From JAAUTS01 sp038250235 (GTDB lineage: Bacteria > Verrucomicrobiota > Verrucomicrobiia > Methylacidiphilales > JAAUTS01), in contig JBBSCO010000002.1 in assembly GCA_038250235.1 (NCBI GenBank), positions 1 to 64,000 of the forward strand: DNA of 64,000 bases. The letters run 5' to 3'. The number at the start of each line of letters is the position of its first letter. Positions within the stretch are counted from its first letter, which is position 1. The notes under the pieces were generated by a model. That model was not told the DNA's origin, did not search any database, and saw only the letters and a program-made list of their open reading frames with translations. This document shows positions 6,812 to 16,400 of this stretch, one piece after another. The translations under genes and the position numbers were made by a program.

Positions 6812-8248
6812 ATGAGTCTGCCTGAATCCGATCCTTTCTTGAAGAGGAAAATGACCGCCCTGTCCGTTCTTCCCAGAATTGTTCTGTTTCTGACGGTCGT
6901 GGCGGTCGTTGTGGGGATGAATTATGGGCAATTGGATTTCGCCTGGTGGTATCACAATGATGAACCCTCCAAAGTGCAGCAGATCCAGTCGGGTGAAAGA
7001 AACCTGCGCCACCCGCCTCTGATGCTCAGTGTTACGGATCTGTTGGCAAAGATCAGCGGTGCAGGGGAAGATGCCCAGGCGGTTGTCAAACTTGGGAGAA
7101 TGCTTTCGACAGTCAGCATGGCCCTGGCCCTGGCTCTGATGGTGGATTGGGCTTTTGTCATGGTGGGGCCGGGGGCGGCGCTGCTTCTGGCTGTGGTCTT
7201 TCCTTTTCAACCGGAACTTTTTGAAGTCGGACATTATTTCAAAGAGGATGCGTTGTTTATCCTTGGCATCGCCCTTTCTCTTCGATCATTGGCCTTTTGG
7301 GTGCAAAAGCCGGGAAACCCCGCGGCCGTGTGTCTTGGTGTTTCGCTGGCTGTTCTGGCTGGGGGAAAATATGTTGGCTGGGTCCTGATCGCGCTGATTT
7401 TATTACAGGCCCTGCTGGTGGGGAGGAACTTCCGCTCGGCCGTTGGAACTCTTCTGATGGTGTTTCTGGCGGTGGTCTTGGTCATTTACTGGCCGGCTTT
7501 TGTCCGTATGAACATCTTTAAACTTTTTCTTGCCGATGAGGTCTCCCTCCTTTTTGCCGGAGACTATGGCACGGGTTTGGCGGTTCCCCATGGCACTTAC
7601 TGGCGAAAACTTTCCGGAGCCTATTCCCAAGCCCTTGTTCTGGTGGGAGCTACTTGCTATGTTGTCGCCGTGATACGCAAGAGGGCAACCGGTTTTTGGA
7701 TCATGCCTGTGTCCTGTATGGTCACAATGCTTTGTCTGGCCTGGACCTCGAAGTATTCGGATCGTTACCTGCTTCCAGTGCTGTTGATGGGTATGGTCAT
7801 TCTTGTCTGTGGCCCGGTCATGCTGGTGAGGTCCTTCGTGGAAAACAGGGTTTCCGGAACTTGGAAGTCAGCCCTGCCTTTTTTGGCGGGAGGAGTGGCC
7901 GCTGCGGTTTTGTTTATCCTGCAATATGGAAACTTTCAGTCAGTTTCCTCCGGATTCAAAACTGACAGCCGTCAGGAACTCATCGGATGGATCAAAACCC
8001 ACCTGGATGCCGGCAAGGTCATCCTGGCCGAAGACGAATTGGCTAAAATCTCTGATCCGCTGCTTTATGACCGGATGTGGAGGGCTTATTTTGTGGCCGA
8101 TCTCGGATCGCCCTCCGAGTTGAAAGCCCAAGGAGTCACTCACGTCGTGGTTTCCTATGATGTCTATCACCGCTTTGTCGACGCCAATGTCGTTAGGGGG
8201 GGGGGCGGGGGCCGAGCTTTTTTCAAAACGGAGACTTTTTTACCGTGA
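6812..8248 (+). CDS. GT-C (ArnT/PMT-like) membrane glycosyltransferase, frame-shifted near its 3' end
   Basis: The frame encodes about 478 residues with ten or more hydrophobic segments. The first periplasmic loop has WWYHNDEPSKV, which resembles the acidic catalytic loop of GT-C enzymes that take sugars from polyprenyl phosphates. The C-terminal soluble part contains HLDAGKVILAEDE and VTHVVVSYDVYHRF. The frame passes through a run of ten G (8196-8205) and stops at 8248. With nine G the protein would continue to 8339 and end in GEGKILWSRKAIDPKALHPG, a tail that looks natural for the family. ATG at 6812 was chosen over the TTG at 6806; ATG at 6851, behind a purine-rich GAAGAGG, is also possible. 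The substrate is unknown. Confidence 0.75.
   Translation: MSLPESDPFLKRKMTALSVLPRIVLFLTVVAVVVGMNYGQLDFAWWYHNDEPSKVQQIQSGERNLRHPPLMLSVTDLLAKISGAGEDAQAVVKLGRMLSTVSMALALALMVDWAFVMVGPGAALLLAVVFPFQPELFEVGHYFKEDALFILGIALSLRSLAFWVQKPGNPAAVCLGVSLAVLAGGKYVGWVLIALILLQALLVGRNFRSAVGTLLMVFLAVVLVIYWPAFVRMNIFKLFLADEVSLLFAGDYGTGLAVPHGTYWRKLSGAYSQALVLVGATCYVVAVIRKRATGFWIMPVSCMVTMLCLAWTSKYSDRYLLPVLLMGMVILVCGPVMLVRSFVENRVSGTWKSALPFLAGGVAAAVLFILQYGNFQSVSSGFKTDSRQELIGWIKTHLDAGKVILAEDELAKISDPLLYDRMWRAYFVADLGSPSELKAQGVTHVVVSYDVYHRFVDANVVRGGGGGRAFFKTETFLP
8196..8205. repeat. Ten-G homopolymer at the frameshift site
   Basis: Ten consecutive G, followed by C and five more G. Removing one G joins the upstream frame to the downstream coding frame that ends at 8339. 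This may be a phase-variable tract or a sequencing/assembly error. Confidence 0.9.
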
Positions 8249-8339
8249 AATCCTTGGGGAGGGTAAAATTCTCTGGTCGCGAAAAGCCATTGATCCCAAG
8301 GCCTTGCACCCGGGTTTGACCCTGGTCGAACTGAGGTAG
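8249..8339 (+). other. Out-of-frame 3' remainder of the glycosyltransferase gene
   Basis: The frame one base ahead of the main one is open up to TAG at 8337-8339. From the G tract it encodes ELFSKRRLFYREILGEG and then WSRKAIDPKALHPGLTLVEL. Continuation in a compatible frame right after a homopolymer supports a single interrupted gene of about 508 residues. Confidence 0.7.
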
Positions 8340-8389
8340 TGGCACGGAAGCAGCTGGCAATTTCAATAACGCTTAACCTCTCCACCACG

Positions 8390-9085
8390 ATGTCACGTAT
8401 CCATTGTTTCCAACATACCGCCACCGAAGGACCCGGGGGAGTTGCCCGTTGGGCAAAAGCACGGGGTATTCCGATGGCCACCACACGTTTTGACTTGAAC
8501 CATTCGTTGCCCGCCATGGATTCTTTGGATGTGCTGGTGGTGATGGGTGGCCCGATGAATATTTACCAGTATCGGGAGTATCCCTGGCTCAGAGGGGAAC
8601 GGGAGTTCATCCAGGCCGCCCTGCAAGCAGGTAAAAAAATCATTGGATTCTGCCTGGGTGCCCAGCTTCTGGTCGATGCCCTGGGGGCCCGGGTCTACCA
8701 GCACAGCCAGTATGAGGTCGGCTGGTTTCCAGTGATCAGGCGACCGGCCATGGGAACAGTCGCTGCCCTGGCTTCGTTTCCTGAAGAGCTGTTTGTGCTG
8801 CACTGGCACGGGGACAGTTTTGATCTTCCAGCCGGAACCCAATGGCTGGCCTCGAGCGGGGCCTGCTCCCACCAGGCTTTTATCTATCAAAACCAGGCGA
8901 TAGGATTTCAATTCCACCTGGAAGTGGCCGTTGAAGACCTTAAGCAATTTGTGGGCTGTGGCTCCGATTTTAAGTTGCCAGGATCTTTTGTGCAGAACGA
9001 GGAGCAGGTCTGGAAAGGGGCCGGTGAACATGCCCCTCTGGCCCAGGCAGTGTTGTTCGATTTTTTGGATCGTTTTACCGTCTGA
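8390..9085 (+). CDS. Class I glutamine amidotransferase (GMP synthase-like)
   Basis: From the ATG at 8390 the protein has 231 residues. It carries a full class I amidotransferase triad: C88 in GFCLGAQLL, and H176 and E178 in GFQFHLEV. VVMGGPMNIYQ and LHWHGDSFDLPAG match the GuaA-like or YxcH-type stand-alone amidotransferases. These hydrolyse glutamine to supply ammonia or act as gamma-glutamyl hydrolases; the acceptor is unknown. A GTG at 8339 would extend the protein by 17 unconvincing residues. The gene follows the glycosyltransferase-like gene on the same strand and converges with the anti-sigma candidate, ending 1 nt before it. Confidence 0.88.
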   Translation: MSRIHCFQHTATEGPGGVARWAKARGIPMATTRFDLNHSLPAMDSLDVLVVMGGPMNIYQYREYPWLRGEREFIQAALQAGKKIIGFCLGAQLLVDALGARVYQHSQYEVGWFPVIRRPAMGTVAALASFPEELFVLHWHGDSFDLPAGTQWLASSGACSHQAFIYQNQAIGFQFHLEVAVEDLKQFVGCGSDFKLPGSFVQNEEQVWKGAGEHAPLAQAVLFDFLDRFTV

Positions 9086-9086
9086 A

Positions 9087-9758
9087 TTATTTCCCGGCTT
9101 CGAGCTTCTTGATCAATTCCCTCAGGAATTGTTCGCGTTGGGCCGCTTGTTCCGCAAGGGGATAGGTTCTTGTTGAATTCGGAGATAACAGGCCTCCCGC
9201 TTCCACAACAACAACCAGATCCCGCGCCTCATCAAACCAGATGCGGTATTGCGGACCGAAACGACTGTCTTTCCAGCGTTGGAAAACATCGTCGGTTCTG
9301 AAGGCGTGGACGGAAAGATCCCGCAGTTCCAGATCCGGTGTTCCATCGCGCATGAGCGAATCCTGATAGGTTCCGAATTCGATGCCTGCGCGGTGGTTAA
9401 GTAGCGTCAGGGCAAAGACCAGCATTGCCAAGGCAGCGGCAGCATAGTGTCCGGACTGCAACCAGGTCGGCTTCCACCAGGGCTCTTTCCGCTTGGACTC
9501 GCGGGAGGGGAATTCCCGGCGAAGGGCCGTGCGTAATTCCTGCATACGGTACTGCGGGAGTGCCGGTTCCGCCGCAGCCAGCGCAGCATCCAGGGGAGCG
9601 GTCGCCTGAAGGATAGATAACGTGTCTTCCAGTTCCTTGAATTCCCCGGCCCGGTCCGAATCTGTGGAGAGGTAATCTTCCAGCCGCTTTTGTTCTTCGG
9701 CGGAAGCTTCTCTGGCCAGAACTTTCAATGCCAGGATTGTGAACAGATCGTCTGTCAT
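9087..9758 (-). CDS. Single-pass membrane protein, putative anti-sigma factor
   Basis: The 223-residue protein has a cytoplasmic helical domain of about 100 residues (ILALKVLAREASAEEQKRLEDYL), a single membrane segment near residues 104-121, and an extracytoplasmic domain of about 100 residues. This topology and its position 6 nt behind the ECF sigma gene at 9765 are typical of membrane anti-sigma factors. There is no zinc-binding HxxxCxxC motif. The role is inferred from context and shape; sequence alone does not prove it. If correct, it would hold the sigma factor at the inner membrane until proteolysis or a conformational signal releases it. Confidence 0.7.
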   Translation of the reverse strand: MTDDLFTILALKVLAREASAEEQKRLEDYLSTDSDRAGEFKELEDTLSILQATAPLDAALAAAEPALPQYRMQELRTALRREFPSRESKRKEPWWKPTWLQSGHYAAAALAMLVFALTLLNHRAGIEFGTYQDSLMRDGTPDLELRDLSVHAFRTDDVFQRWKDSRFGPQYRIWFDEARDLVVVVEAGGLLSPNSTRTYPLAEQAAQREQFLRELIKKLEAGK

Positions 9759-9764
9759 AAGAGT

Positions 9765-10388
9765 TTATCGCAGGTAGCTGAGAATTTCTTTCAATAAAAA
9801 AGGATTTTGTTCGAGGCGTTGGCGGATTTTTTTAAGGCCACGGCTCAATTGTACCCCGATGGTTCCGGATGGAGTGTCATATTTTTCCGACAACTCGTGG
9901 TAAGTGAGACCGTTGACCACAAAATCCTGGATGAGCCGGGCCTGCTCAGGATCCAGGGAAGAGATGCCTTCTTTCAAGATCAAGGAAAGTTCCTGTAACT
10001 CAAGAGGGGAAATCCGTTGAAGAAGTTGTTCGGGTGCCTCAAAGGTGTTTTCGCTTTCCTCTTGGAGGGATTCAAGGCTTTGCACCTGACCCGAGCCCCG
10101 TTTTTGGGCAGTACTTTTTCTTTTTTCGGAAATGGCCCGGCGCGCTGCCATAGTGACAGCGAGGCCCCGCAGATTTTCCCAGGTTTGGGCCGTATGAATT
10201 TTGGCAACCAACCCGGTCAGGGTTTCAATGGCAACATCTTCGGCTTCGGTAGGGGTCAGGCCGGCCAGGGGATGGCGAGCGGCATGAAACACACAGGGAT
10301 AGAGCAGGCTGAAGGCTTCTTCCCAAGCGCTTTCATTTCCTTGCTGCAATTTCCTCAGTAAATCCGATTCCCGGGACACAACAGGCAT
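9765..10388 (-). CDS. ECF-type RNA polymerase sigma factor
   Basis: The 207-residue protein has a sigma region 2 (AWEEAFSLLYPCVFHAARH through TPTEAEDVAIETL and NLRGLAVTMAARRAISEKR) and a sigma region 4 helix-turn-helix (LTYHELSEKYDTPSGTIG with VQLSRGLKKIRQRLEQN). There is no region 1 or 3, as expected for extracytoplasmic-function factors. It is cotranscribed with the membrane protein at 9087-9758 and divergent from the TPR-CHAT gene, which starts 70 bp away. The shared upstream region may contain its own target promoter, but I could not define one. Confidence 0.9.
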   Translation of the reverse strand: MPVVSRESDLLRKLQQGNESAWEEAFSLLYPCVFHAARHPLAGLTPTEAEDVAIETLTGLVAKIHTAQTWENLRGLAVTMAARRAISEKRKSTAQKRGSGQVQSLESLQEESENTFEAPEQLLQRISPLELQELSLILKEGISSLDPEQARLIQDFVVNGLTYHELSEKYDTPSGTIGVQLSRGLKKIRQRLEQNPFLLKEILSYLR

Positions 10389-10458
10389 CTAACCCGACAG
10401 CTTCATCTCAGTTCAAGCTTCGAATTTGCAAAGAAGCGTCTTCCTGTATGATTCCGTC

Positions 10459-13413
10459 ATGCGTGTTGTGTGGACGGGGATACTGCTTCTGGCCGGAATG
10501 GGCCTTCTTCCGGCGGAACCCGATGTCTGGTCGCGGATCCATACGCTGGAAAAAGAAGGGAAAACCGGGGAATCCCTGTTACTTGTTCAACAAACGCTGA
10601 GGAATGTGGAAAACTCCCAGGGGATTGATTCGATAAAGATGGTTCCTCTTCTACAAAAGGCCAGCCAGTTCCACATTCGCAGGTCCGATTTTGAGGAAGG
10701 AAAAAAATGTTTGGAACGGGTTCTGGAGATCTGTCGGAAAAAGGAAGGTGAAAATTCCATTGCCGCTGCCACGGCGTGGTATGAGCTGGGGTGGTTTCAG
10801 CAAAGCCGGGCCGAGTATGCCAGGGCCCAGGTATCTCTGGAGAAAGCGTTGGCCCTGAGGGAAAAACACTTTGGACGCCGTCATGAAAGTGTGGCCGAGT
10901 GCCTGAACGGCATCGGAGTAGTTCTGGAAAATCAGGGAAAGTTTGATCTGTCGGAAAAGGCCTATCTGGAAGCATTGCCGCTCCGGCAGGAACTTCTGGG
11001 GAAAGAGCATAACGCGACCCTGACAACAGAAAACAATCTGGCAACACTCTATTGGAGCCGGGGAGATTATGCCCGGGCGGAACCGTATTTTGTCGAAGTT
11101 CTGAAAATCAGGCGACGAACCCAGGGTCCGGGAGCCCTGGCCACGGTGACCAGCATGAACAACCTGGCACTGCTTTATCGCAGCATGGGGGATCACGAGC
11201 GTGCCGAGAGGTTGTTCCTCTCCGTGCTTCGCCTGAGGGAACAAAATCTAGGTTCCCTGCATGCCTTCACCCTGACAACGCTGCATCAACTGGGTCTTCT
11301 TTATGCCGATCGGCGAATGTATTCCAAGGCGGAGCCTTTGCTATTGCGGGCGGCGGAAGGCAGAAAAAAAACGGCAGGCCTTGATCATCCGGATACGGCA
11401 CGCAGTTTTTTTCATTTGGCCTGGTTTTATGACAGGTCCGGGCGTTTTGGTAAAGCGGAACCCCTGCACATGCAGGCCCTTGACATCCGCCGAAGGATTC
11501 TGGGGGAAGAACATCCCGAAACTGCGGGCAGCGAGGCTTTTTTGGCCCGCCACTATCATCTGCAGGGCAAGCATGACCGGGCCGAACCCGTTTATCGCAA
11601 GGCACTGGAGTTGCAGACACGCATCCTGGGTCGTGATCATCCGGATACTCTGAAAACTCTGGAAGCATTGGCCTGCCTGGAAATAGATCTAGGCAGGAGG
11701 GATGCGGCGTTAATTCACGTTCGCGAAGCCATGGGCGTCCGCGAGCGCATGTTGCAGGAATTGTTTACCTTCACGTCGGAGCAGCAACGGATGGATTTCC
11801 AAAAAACGCTCAGTCTCTATGATCTTCCCGCCAGCCTGGGTTCCGCTGATGATATCGCCAAAGTCGTGTTCCGAACCAAAGGTCTTGTGCTGGACTCCGT
11901 GGTGGAAGACCGGAACAAGGCGCAGAAACTGGCAGACCCGGCCCTGACAGTCCTGCTGCAACGCCTTCAGGTTGTTTCACGGGAATTGTTGTTGGGCGAT
12001 ATGAAAAAAAGTCCGGCCAATCTGGATGAGCCCTATGACCAGGAGATCCGGCGGGATGAATTGCAGCGGCAACAGGCGGAACTACAGTCCGCCTTTGTGC
12101 GCAGGGTTTCCGCACAGAACAAAGCCCGCAGGGCTTTGCAGACCGAACTTTCCGAGGTGAAGAAAGTCCTGAAAAAAAACAGCGTCCTGCTCGAATGGGT
12201 TCGTTACAATGCTTATGAAAAAAATCTGGTCAGTCATCCAAGTTACGGAGTCCTCATGGTATTTCCGGATCAAGAACCGGACTGGATTCCGCTGGGCCGG
12301 GCAGAATCGGTCGATCTCCTTGTAAGACGCTATCAGAAAGTGATGCGCCGCCGGGTCAGTGACGATGCAATGGCCTCCATTCTCCGCGATCTATCGGACA
12401 GGATATGGAAACCGGTCGGGGAAAAACTAACATCCGATACACGCAACTTGATTCTGTGTCCGGATGGTCCCTTGAATTTCGTATCCTTTTCCACGCTCCT
12501 GGATTCGCAGTTGCGCTTTTTGTGCGAAACCTGGAACTTTAGCTACGTGTCCAGTGGACGTGATCTTCTGCGGAGCACAGGCGCAGTTCCTCTGGAAAAA
12601 ACGGTCATGGTTTTTGCCAATCCGGATTATGGATACACACCTTTTTCCAGCAAGGCGGAGGGGAGTTCACCAGCGGAAACAGACGCGACCCTGTCGGCAT
12701 TGCGCGATTTCGACTTTATCCGACTCAAGCCATTGCTGGGTTCGCAGGAGGAAGCCGACTGGTTAGGGAAACATGCCTTAGGATTGAAACTCCAGGTGAA
12801 GCGTTATACGGGGGTTGAGGCAACGGAGACGGCTTTGAATGCCCTGCGCTCGCCCATGATCCTGCACCTGGCCACCCACGGATTGTTTCTGGGGGAAGAG
12901 CAGGGAAATCCTGGGGAGCCAATCCGGGAGGGTTCCCACCCAAAAAGAGCGACGGGCGTTAATCTGAAGGATCCGATGCAGCGCAGCATGTTGATGTTGG
13001 CCGGAGCCCAGCGGACCCTGGAGGCCTGGCAGAACGGGGTGATCCCCGATACAAGCCGCGACGGGGTGGTGACTGCTGCGGAGGTGGGGGCGTTGAACCT
13101 TGAGGGAACCTGGTTGGTGGTCTTATCCGCCTGCGAAACGGGACAGGGTGAGGCTTTGGCGGGGGAGGGTGTGTTGGGTCTGAGAAGGGGATTTGTCATG
13201 GCCGGAGCCCAGAATCTGATGATGACTCTCTGGCCGGTGGCGGACCGGGAGACAGTGCCGTTGATGGGGTCGTTCTACGAGAAAGCCTTTGCCACGCAGG
13301 ATCCGGCCCTGGCCCTGTCGGAGGTTCAGCGCGAGAGACTGCTGGAGTTGCGCAAAAAACAAGGACTCAGTCAGGCGGTTCGTCTGGCGGGGCCCTTTAT
13401 TTTGAGCCGGTAA
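10459..13413 (+). CDS. Exported TPR-CHAT domain protein (caspase-like protease candidate)
   Basis: From ATG 10459 the protein has 984 residues; a TTG at 10426 adds 11 residues and would spoil the signal peptide MRVVWTGILLLAGMGLLPAEP. Residues 30-440 are tandem TPRs of the 42-residue kinesin-light-chain type (AEPLHMQALDIRRRILGEEH and similar). A helical linker leads to a C-terminal CHAT domain with both catalytic residues: H807 in LHLATHGLFL and C892 in VLSACETGQGEA. CHAT proteins are caspase/separase-like cysteine peptidases. The signal peptide implies action in the periplasm. It is divergent from the ECF sigma/anti-sigma pair and 58 nt ahead of the alpha-2-macroglobulin gene, so an envelope-linked protease circuit is plausible. 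Confidence 0.9.
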   Translation: MRVVWTGILLLAGMGLLPAEPDVWSRIHTLEKEGKTGESLLLVQQTLRNVENSQGIDSIKMVPLLQKASQFHIRRSDFEEGKKCLERVLEICRKKEGENSIAAATAWYELGWFQQSRAEYARAQVSLEKALALREKHFGRRHESVAECLNGIGVVLENQGKFDLSEKAYLEALPLRQELLGKEHNATLTTENNLATLYWSRGDYARAEPYFVEVLKIRRRTQGPGALATVTSMNNLALLYRSMGDHERAERLFLSVLRLREQNLGSLHAFTLTTLHQLGLLYADRRMYSKAEPLLLRAAEGRKKTAGLDHPDTARSFFHLAWFYDRSGRFGKAEPLHMQALDIRRRILGEEHPETAGSEAFLARHYHLQGKHDRAEPVYRKALELQTRILGRDHPDTLKTLEALACLEIDLGRRDAALIHVREAMGVRERMLQELFTFTSEQQRMDFQKTLSLYDLPASLGSADDIAKVVFRTKGLVLDSVVEDRNKAQKLADPALTVLLQRLQVVSRELLLGDMKKSPANLDEPYDQEIRRDELQRQQAELQSAFVRRVSAQNKARRALQTELSEVKKVLKKNSVLLEWVRYNAYEKNLVSHPSYGVLMVFPDQEPDWIPLGRAESVDLLVRRYQKVMRRRVSDDAMASILRDLSDRIWKPVGEKLTSDTRNLILCPDGPLNFVSFSTLLDSQLRFLCETWNFSYVSSGRDLLRSTGAVPLEKTVMVFANPDYGYTPFSSKAEGSSPAETDATLSALRDFDFIRLKPLLGSQEEADWLGKHALGLKLQVKRYTGVEATETALNALRSPMILHLATHGLFLGEEQGNPGEPIREGSHPKRATGVNLKDPMQRSMLMLAGAQRTLEAWQNGVIPDTSRDGVVTAAEVGALNLEGTWLVVLSACETGQGEALAGEGVLGLRRGFVMAGAQNLMMTLWPVADRETVPLMGSFYEKAFATQDPALALSEVQRERLLELRKKQGLSQAVRLAGPFILSR

Positions 13414-13471
13414 AAAGATTCCTGTCCGGATGTAAGAAGTTCAGCGGGTTCTGCGATCTCCTTGGTAGATC

Positions 13472-16400
13472 ATGAATACATTCCTGGCTTTTCTTACCCG
13501 CACATCCACTTACATCCTGGGCCGCATCAGTTGGCAACCGCCGACCTGGTTGCATCCGATACACGAAATTCCCTCAAGCCAGCGCCGCCGCTCTCTTATT
13601 GCTGCGTTGCTGATCTTCTTTGTTTGTCTCTTTGCCACGCAGGGCTGGCGTTTGTTTCAAAAATCTGCATCGCCCGATGACATTGCCGTGGATGTTTTGG
13701 CTCCCGCCTTGGCAGAAATCGGAGAAAACGGCATCCTTCCCCAACCGCTCAGAATTGATTTCAGCGGTTCTGTGGCCAGACTGGAAAACATCGACAAACC
13801 TGTGATCAAGGGCCTGGGTCTGGAGCCCGGGATCAAAGGCGTTTGGCAGTGGGAGGGAGACCGCTCGTTGGCCTTTTATCCAGAGAAGGAGTGGGCGGCC
13901 GGTAAAACCTACCACATCACCCTGGATAAGTCCTTGTTTGCTCCAGGGATCCGCTTGCAGCGTTACGCCCTTAAATTTGAATCGAAGCCCTTTGTGGCCG
14001 CCATCGAAACAATGGATTTTTACGTGAATCCGAAAGATCCCGGAATCCGCCAGATCACGGCCGCGCTTTCTTTCAGCCATGCGGTCGATGCCGGAGAACT
14101 GAAGAAAGCTTTGGTTTTGGAAGGCAAAGGACTCAAGGCTTTGCTGATCAATCCCAAGGATGAACAGAACTACAAGATCGAGATGGCGGATTTCGGGCGG
14201 AAAGCTTTTATTCGTTCTCTTCCGGTGAAGATTCCGGACGAAGCCGTTTTTGCTTATCTTAAGCTTGATAAAAACCTGGCACCTATCGAAGGAAGCAGGT
14301 TGGAGAAATCTCTTTCGAGCAATGTCCGGCTTCCGGATCTGGCCAGTTTCCTGAGCATCAAATCATCGGCACTGGAGATTGTCCGGAATACCGATGGTGA
14401 TCCTGAGCAAACCCTGCTGATTGAAACCTCTCTGGGAGTCACGAGGGAAGAACTGCAAAAAAAACTCTCCGTCTATCTTTTACCCAAAGACAGGCCCGGA
14501 CGGGAGGGAGTCGGGATTTCCCATAACCATGCCTGGGTAAGTTTGGAAAAAGTGGATGAGCCCCTTTTAAAGGAATCTGAAAAACTTCAGTTTCAGATCA
14601 AGGCATCGGAACAGGACTATTCCGAATTGCACGCCGTGACGCTTAATCTTCCGGCCAAACGGTGGGTCTTCATCAAAATCGAGGGAAAACTGACAGGACT
14701 CGGAGGATTTCTCATGCCAAAACCCTATCAAAATGTGCTCGGCATCCCGGACTATCCGCGGGAACTGAGGATCATGCATGAAGGCGCGGTGCTGGCACAA
14801 AGCGGGGAGCGGACACTTTCGTTTCAAAGTCGTGGCATTAACCGGGTGGAATGCCGTCTGGGAAAAGTTCCAGCCGAGCAGATCAATCATCTGGTCAGCC
14901 AATCGGAGGGGAATTTTCAGAACCCCTATTTCCGCAACTACAGTTTCGGTGAGGACAATCTCGGGAAAGTCTATTACCAGACGATTCTGATTGATGGGCA
15001 GGATTCGTCCAAGGCCAACTATACCGCACTGGATTTCAGGAAGTTAATCCAGGACCAGGATGATTCGAAGGGTCTGTTTTTTCTTGAAATATCGGAGCAG
15101 AAAGAGGATCAGACGACCCCGCAGAGACTTGCCCAAAAAGGACCGGATTACCAACAGCAGCAGAGCCGTTGGGAAGACCAAAAACGTAACGGTCAAGCGG
15201 TGCAGGATCGGCGTTTTGTGCTCATCACGGATCTTGGAATCCTGGTGAAAGACAACAGCGATGGAACGCACGAGGTATTTGTGCAATCGATCAAGACCGG
15301 GATGCCGGTAGCGGGTGCAGAAGTCCGCGTTCTTGGAAAAAACGGCGACTCCGTGGCGGCGGTATCCACGGATGGAAAGGGCCAGGGCTCCCTGCCGCGC
15401 GTTCTGGATTTCAAGCGTGAAAAAGCTCCGGTGGCTTTTGTAGTCAGCAAGGGTGCAGATCTATCGTTCCTGCCCTATAACCGAGCTGACCGGCGGCTGA
15501 ATGTTTCACGTTTTGATGTAGGTGGCGTGGAACTGGCGGATGACAAAGCACTAACGGCCTTTGTTTTTTCAGACCGGGGAATTTATCGGCCCGGAGATGA
15601 GATGCGCCTCGGTCTGATTGTCCGCTCGTATGATTGGATGGGCAAGCTGGAAGGTCTTCCCTTGGAGGTCCAAATCACCAATCCCAGAGGTCTGGTTGCC
15701 CACAGCCAAAAATTCCGCCTTAACAAGGAAGGATTTCTTTCACTGGAGTATACGCCTTCTGAAAGTGCTCCGACCGGAACCTATGCCGTATGTGTTTATC
15801 CGGTGAGGAACGGTGAACGCGACCAGATGTTGGGAAGCACCACGGTGAGAGTGGAAGAGTTTCTTCCGGACCGCATGAAAATCAAGGCAGTCCTGAGCAA
15901 AGAGATGAAAGAAGGGTGGGTATCCCCCCAGGATCTAAAGATCGCCGTTGAGCTGAACAATCTTTATGGTGCGGCTGCTGTCAACCGGCGTGTGCAGGGG
16001 GAACTCACCCTAACGCCTTCCAGCTATTCCTTTTCCCGCTATCCAGACTATCAATTTTATGATCCCGACCTGAAAGCCAGCCAGGCCCTGCGTCTGGTGC
16101 AGGAAAGTCTTGAAGAAGTCCGGACGGATGAAAAAGGTCATGCCTTTCTGGACCTCCGCCTGGAACGTTTCGGCCTGGGAGTTTATAGCCTAAGTTATCT
16201 GGCCCGGGGATTCGAAGCCGAAGGCGGGCGTTCCGTGGCAGGCGGCGCGAAAGCCCTCGTTTCTGCCCGTTCTTTTCTCATCGGGGCCAAGCCGGATGGT
16301 GACCTCAACTACCTGCGGGTCGGCAGTAACCGCCAAGTTGGGTTTCTTGCCGTGCAACCGGATCTGCTTCCTCTGGCCAAAATGGGACTGGCTTTGAAAA

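Noticed and set aside
10459..13413. Type III-E CRISPR (Craspase) CHAT protease
   Set aside because: No repeat-spacer array or Cas7-11 gene is in the window, and this protein has a signal peptide, unlike Csx29.
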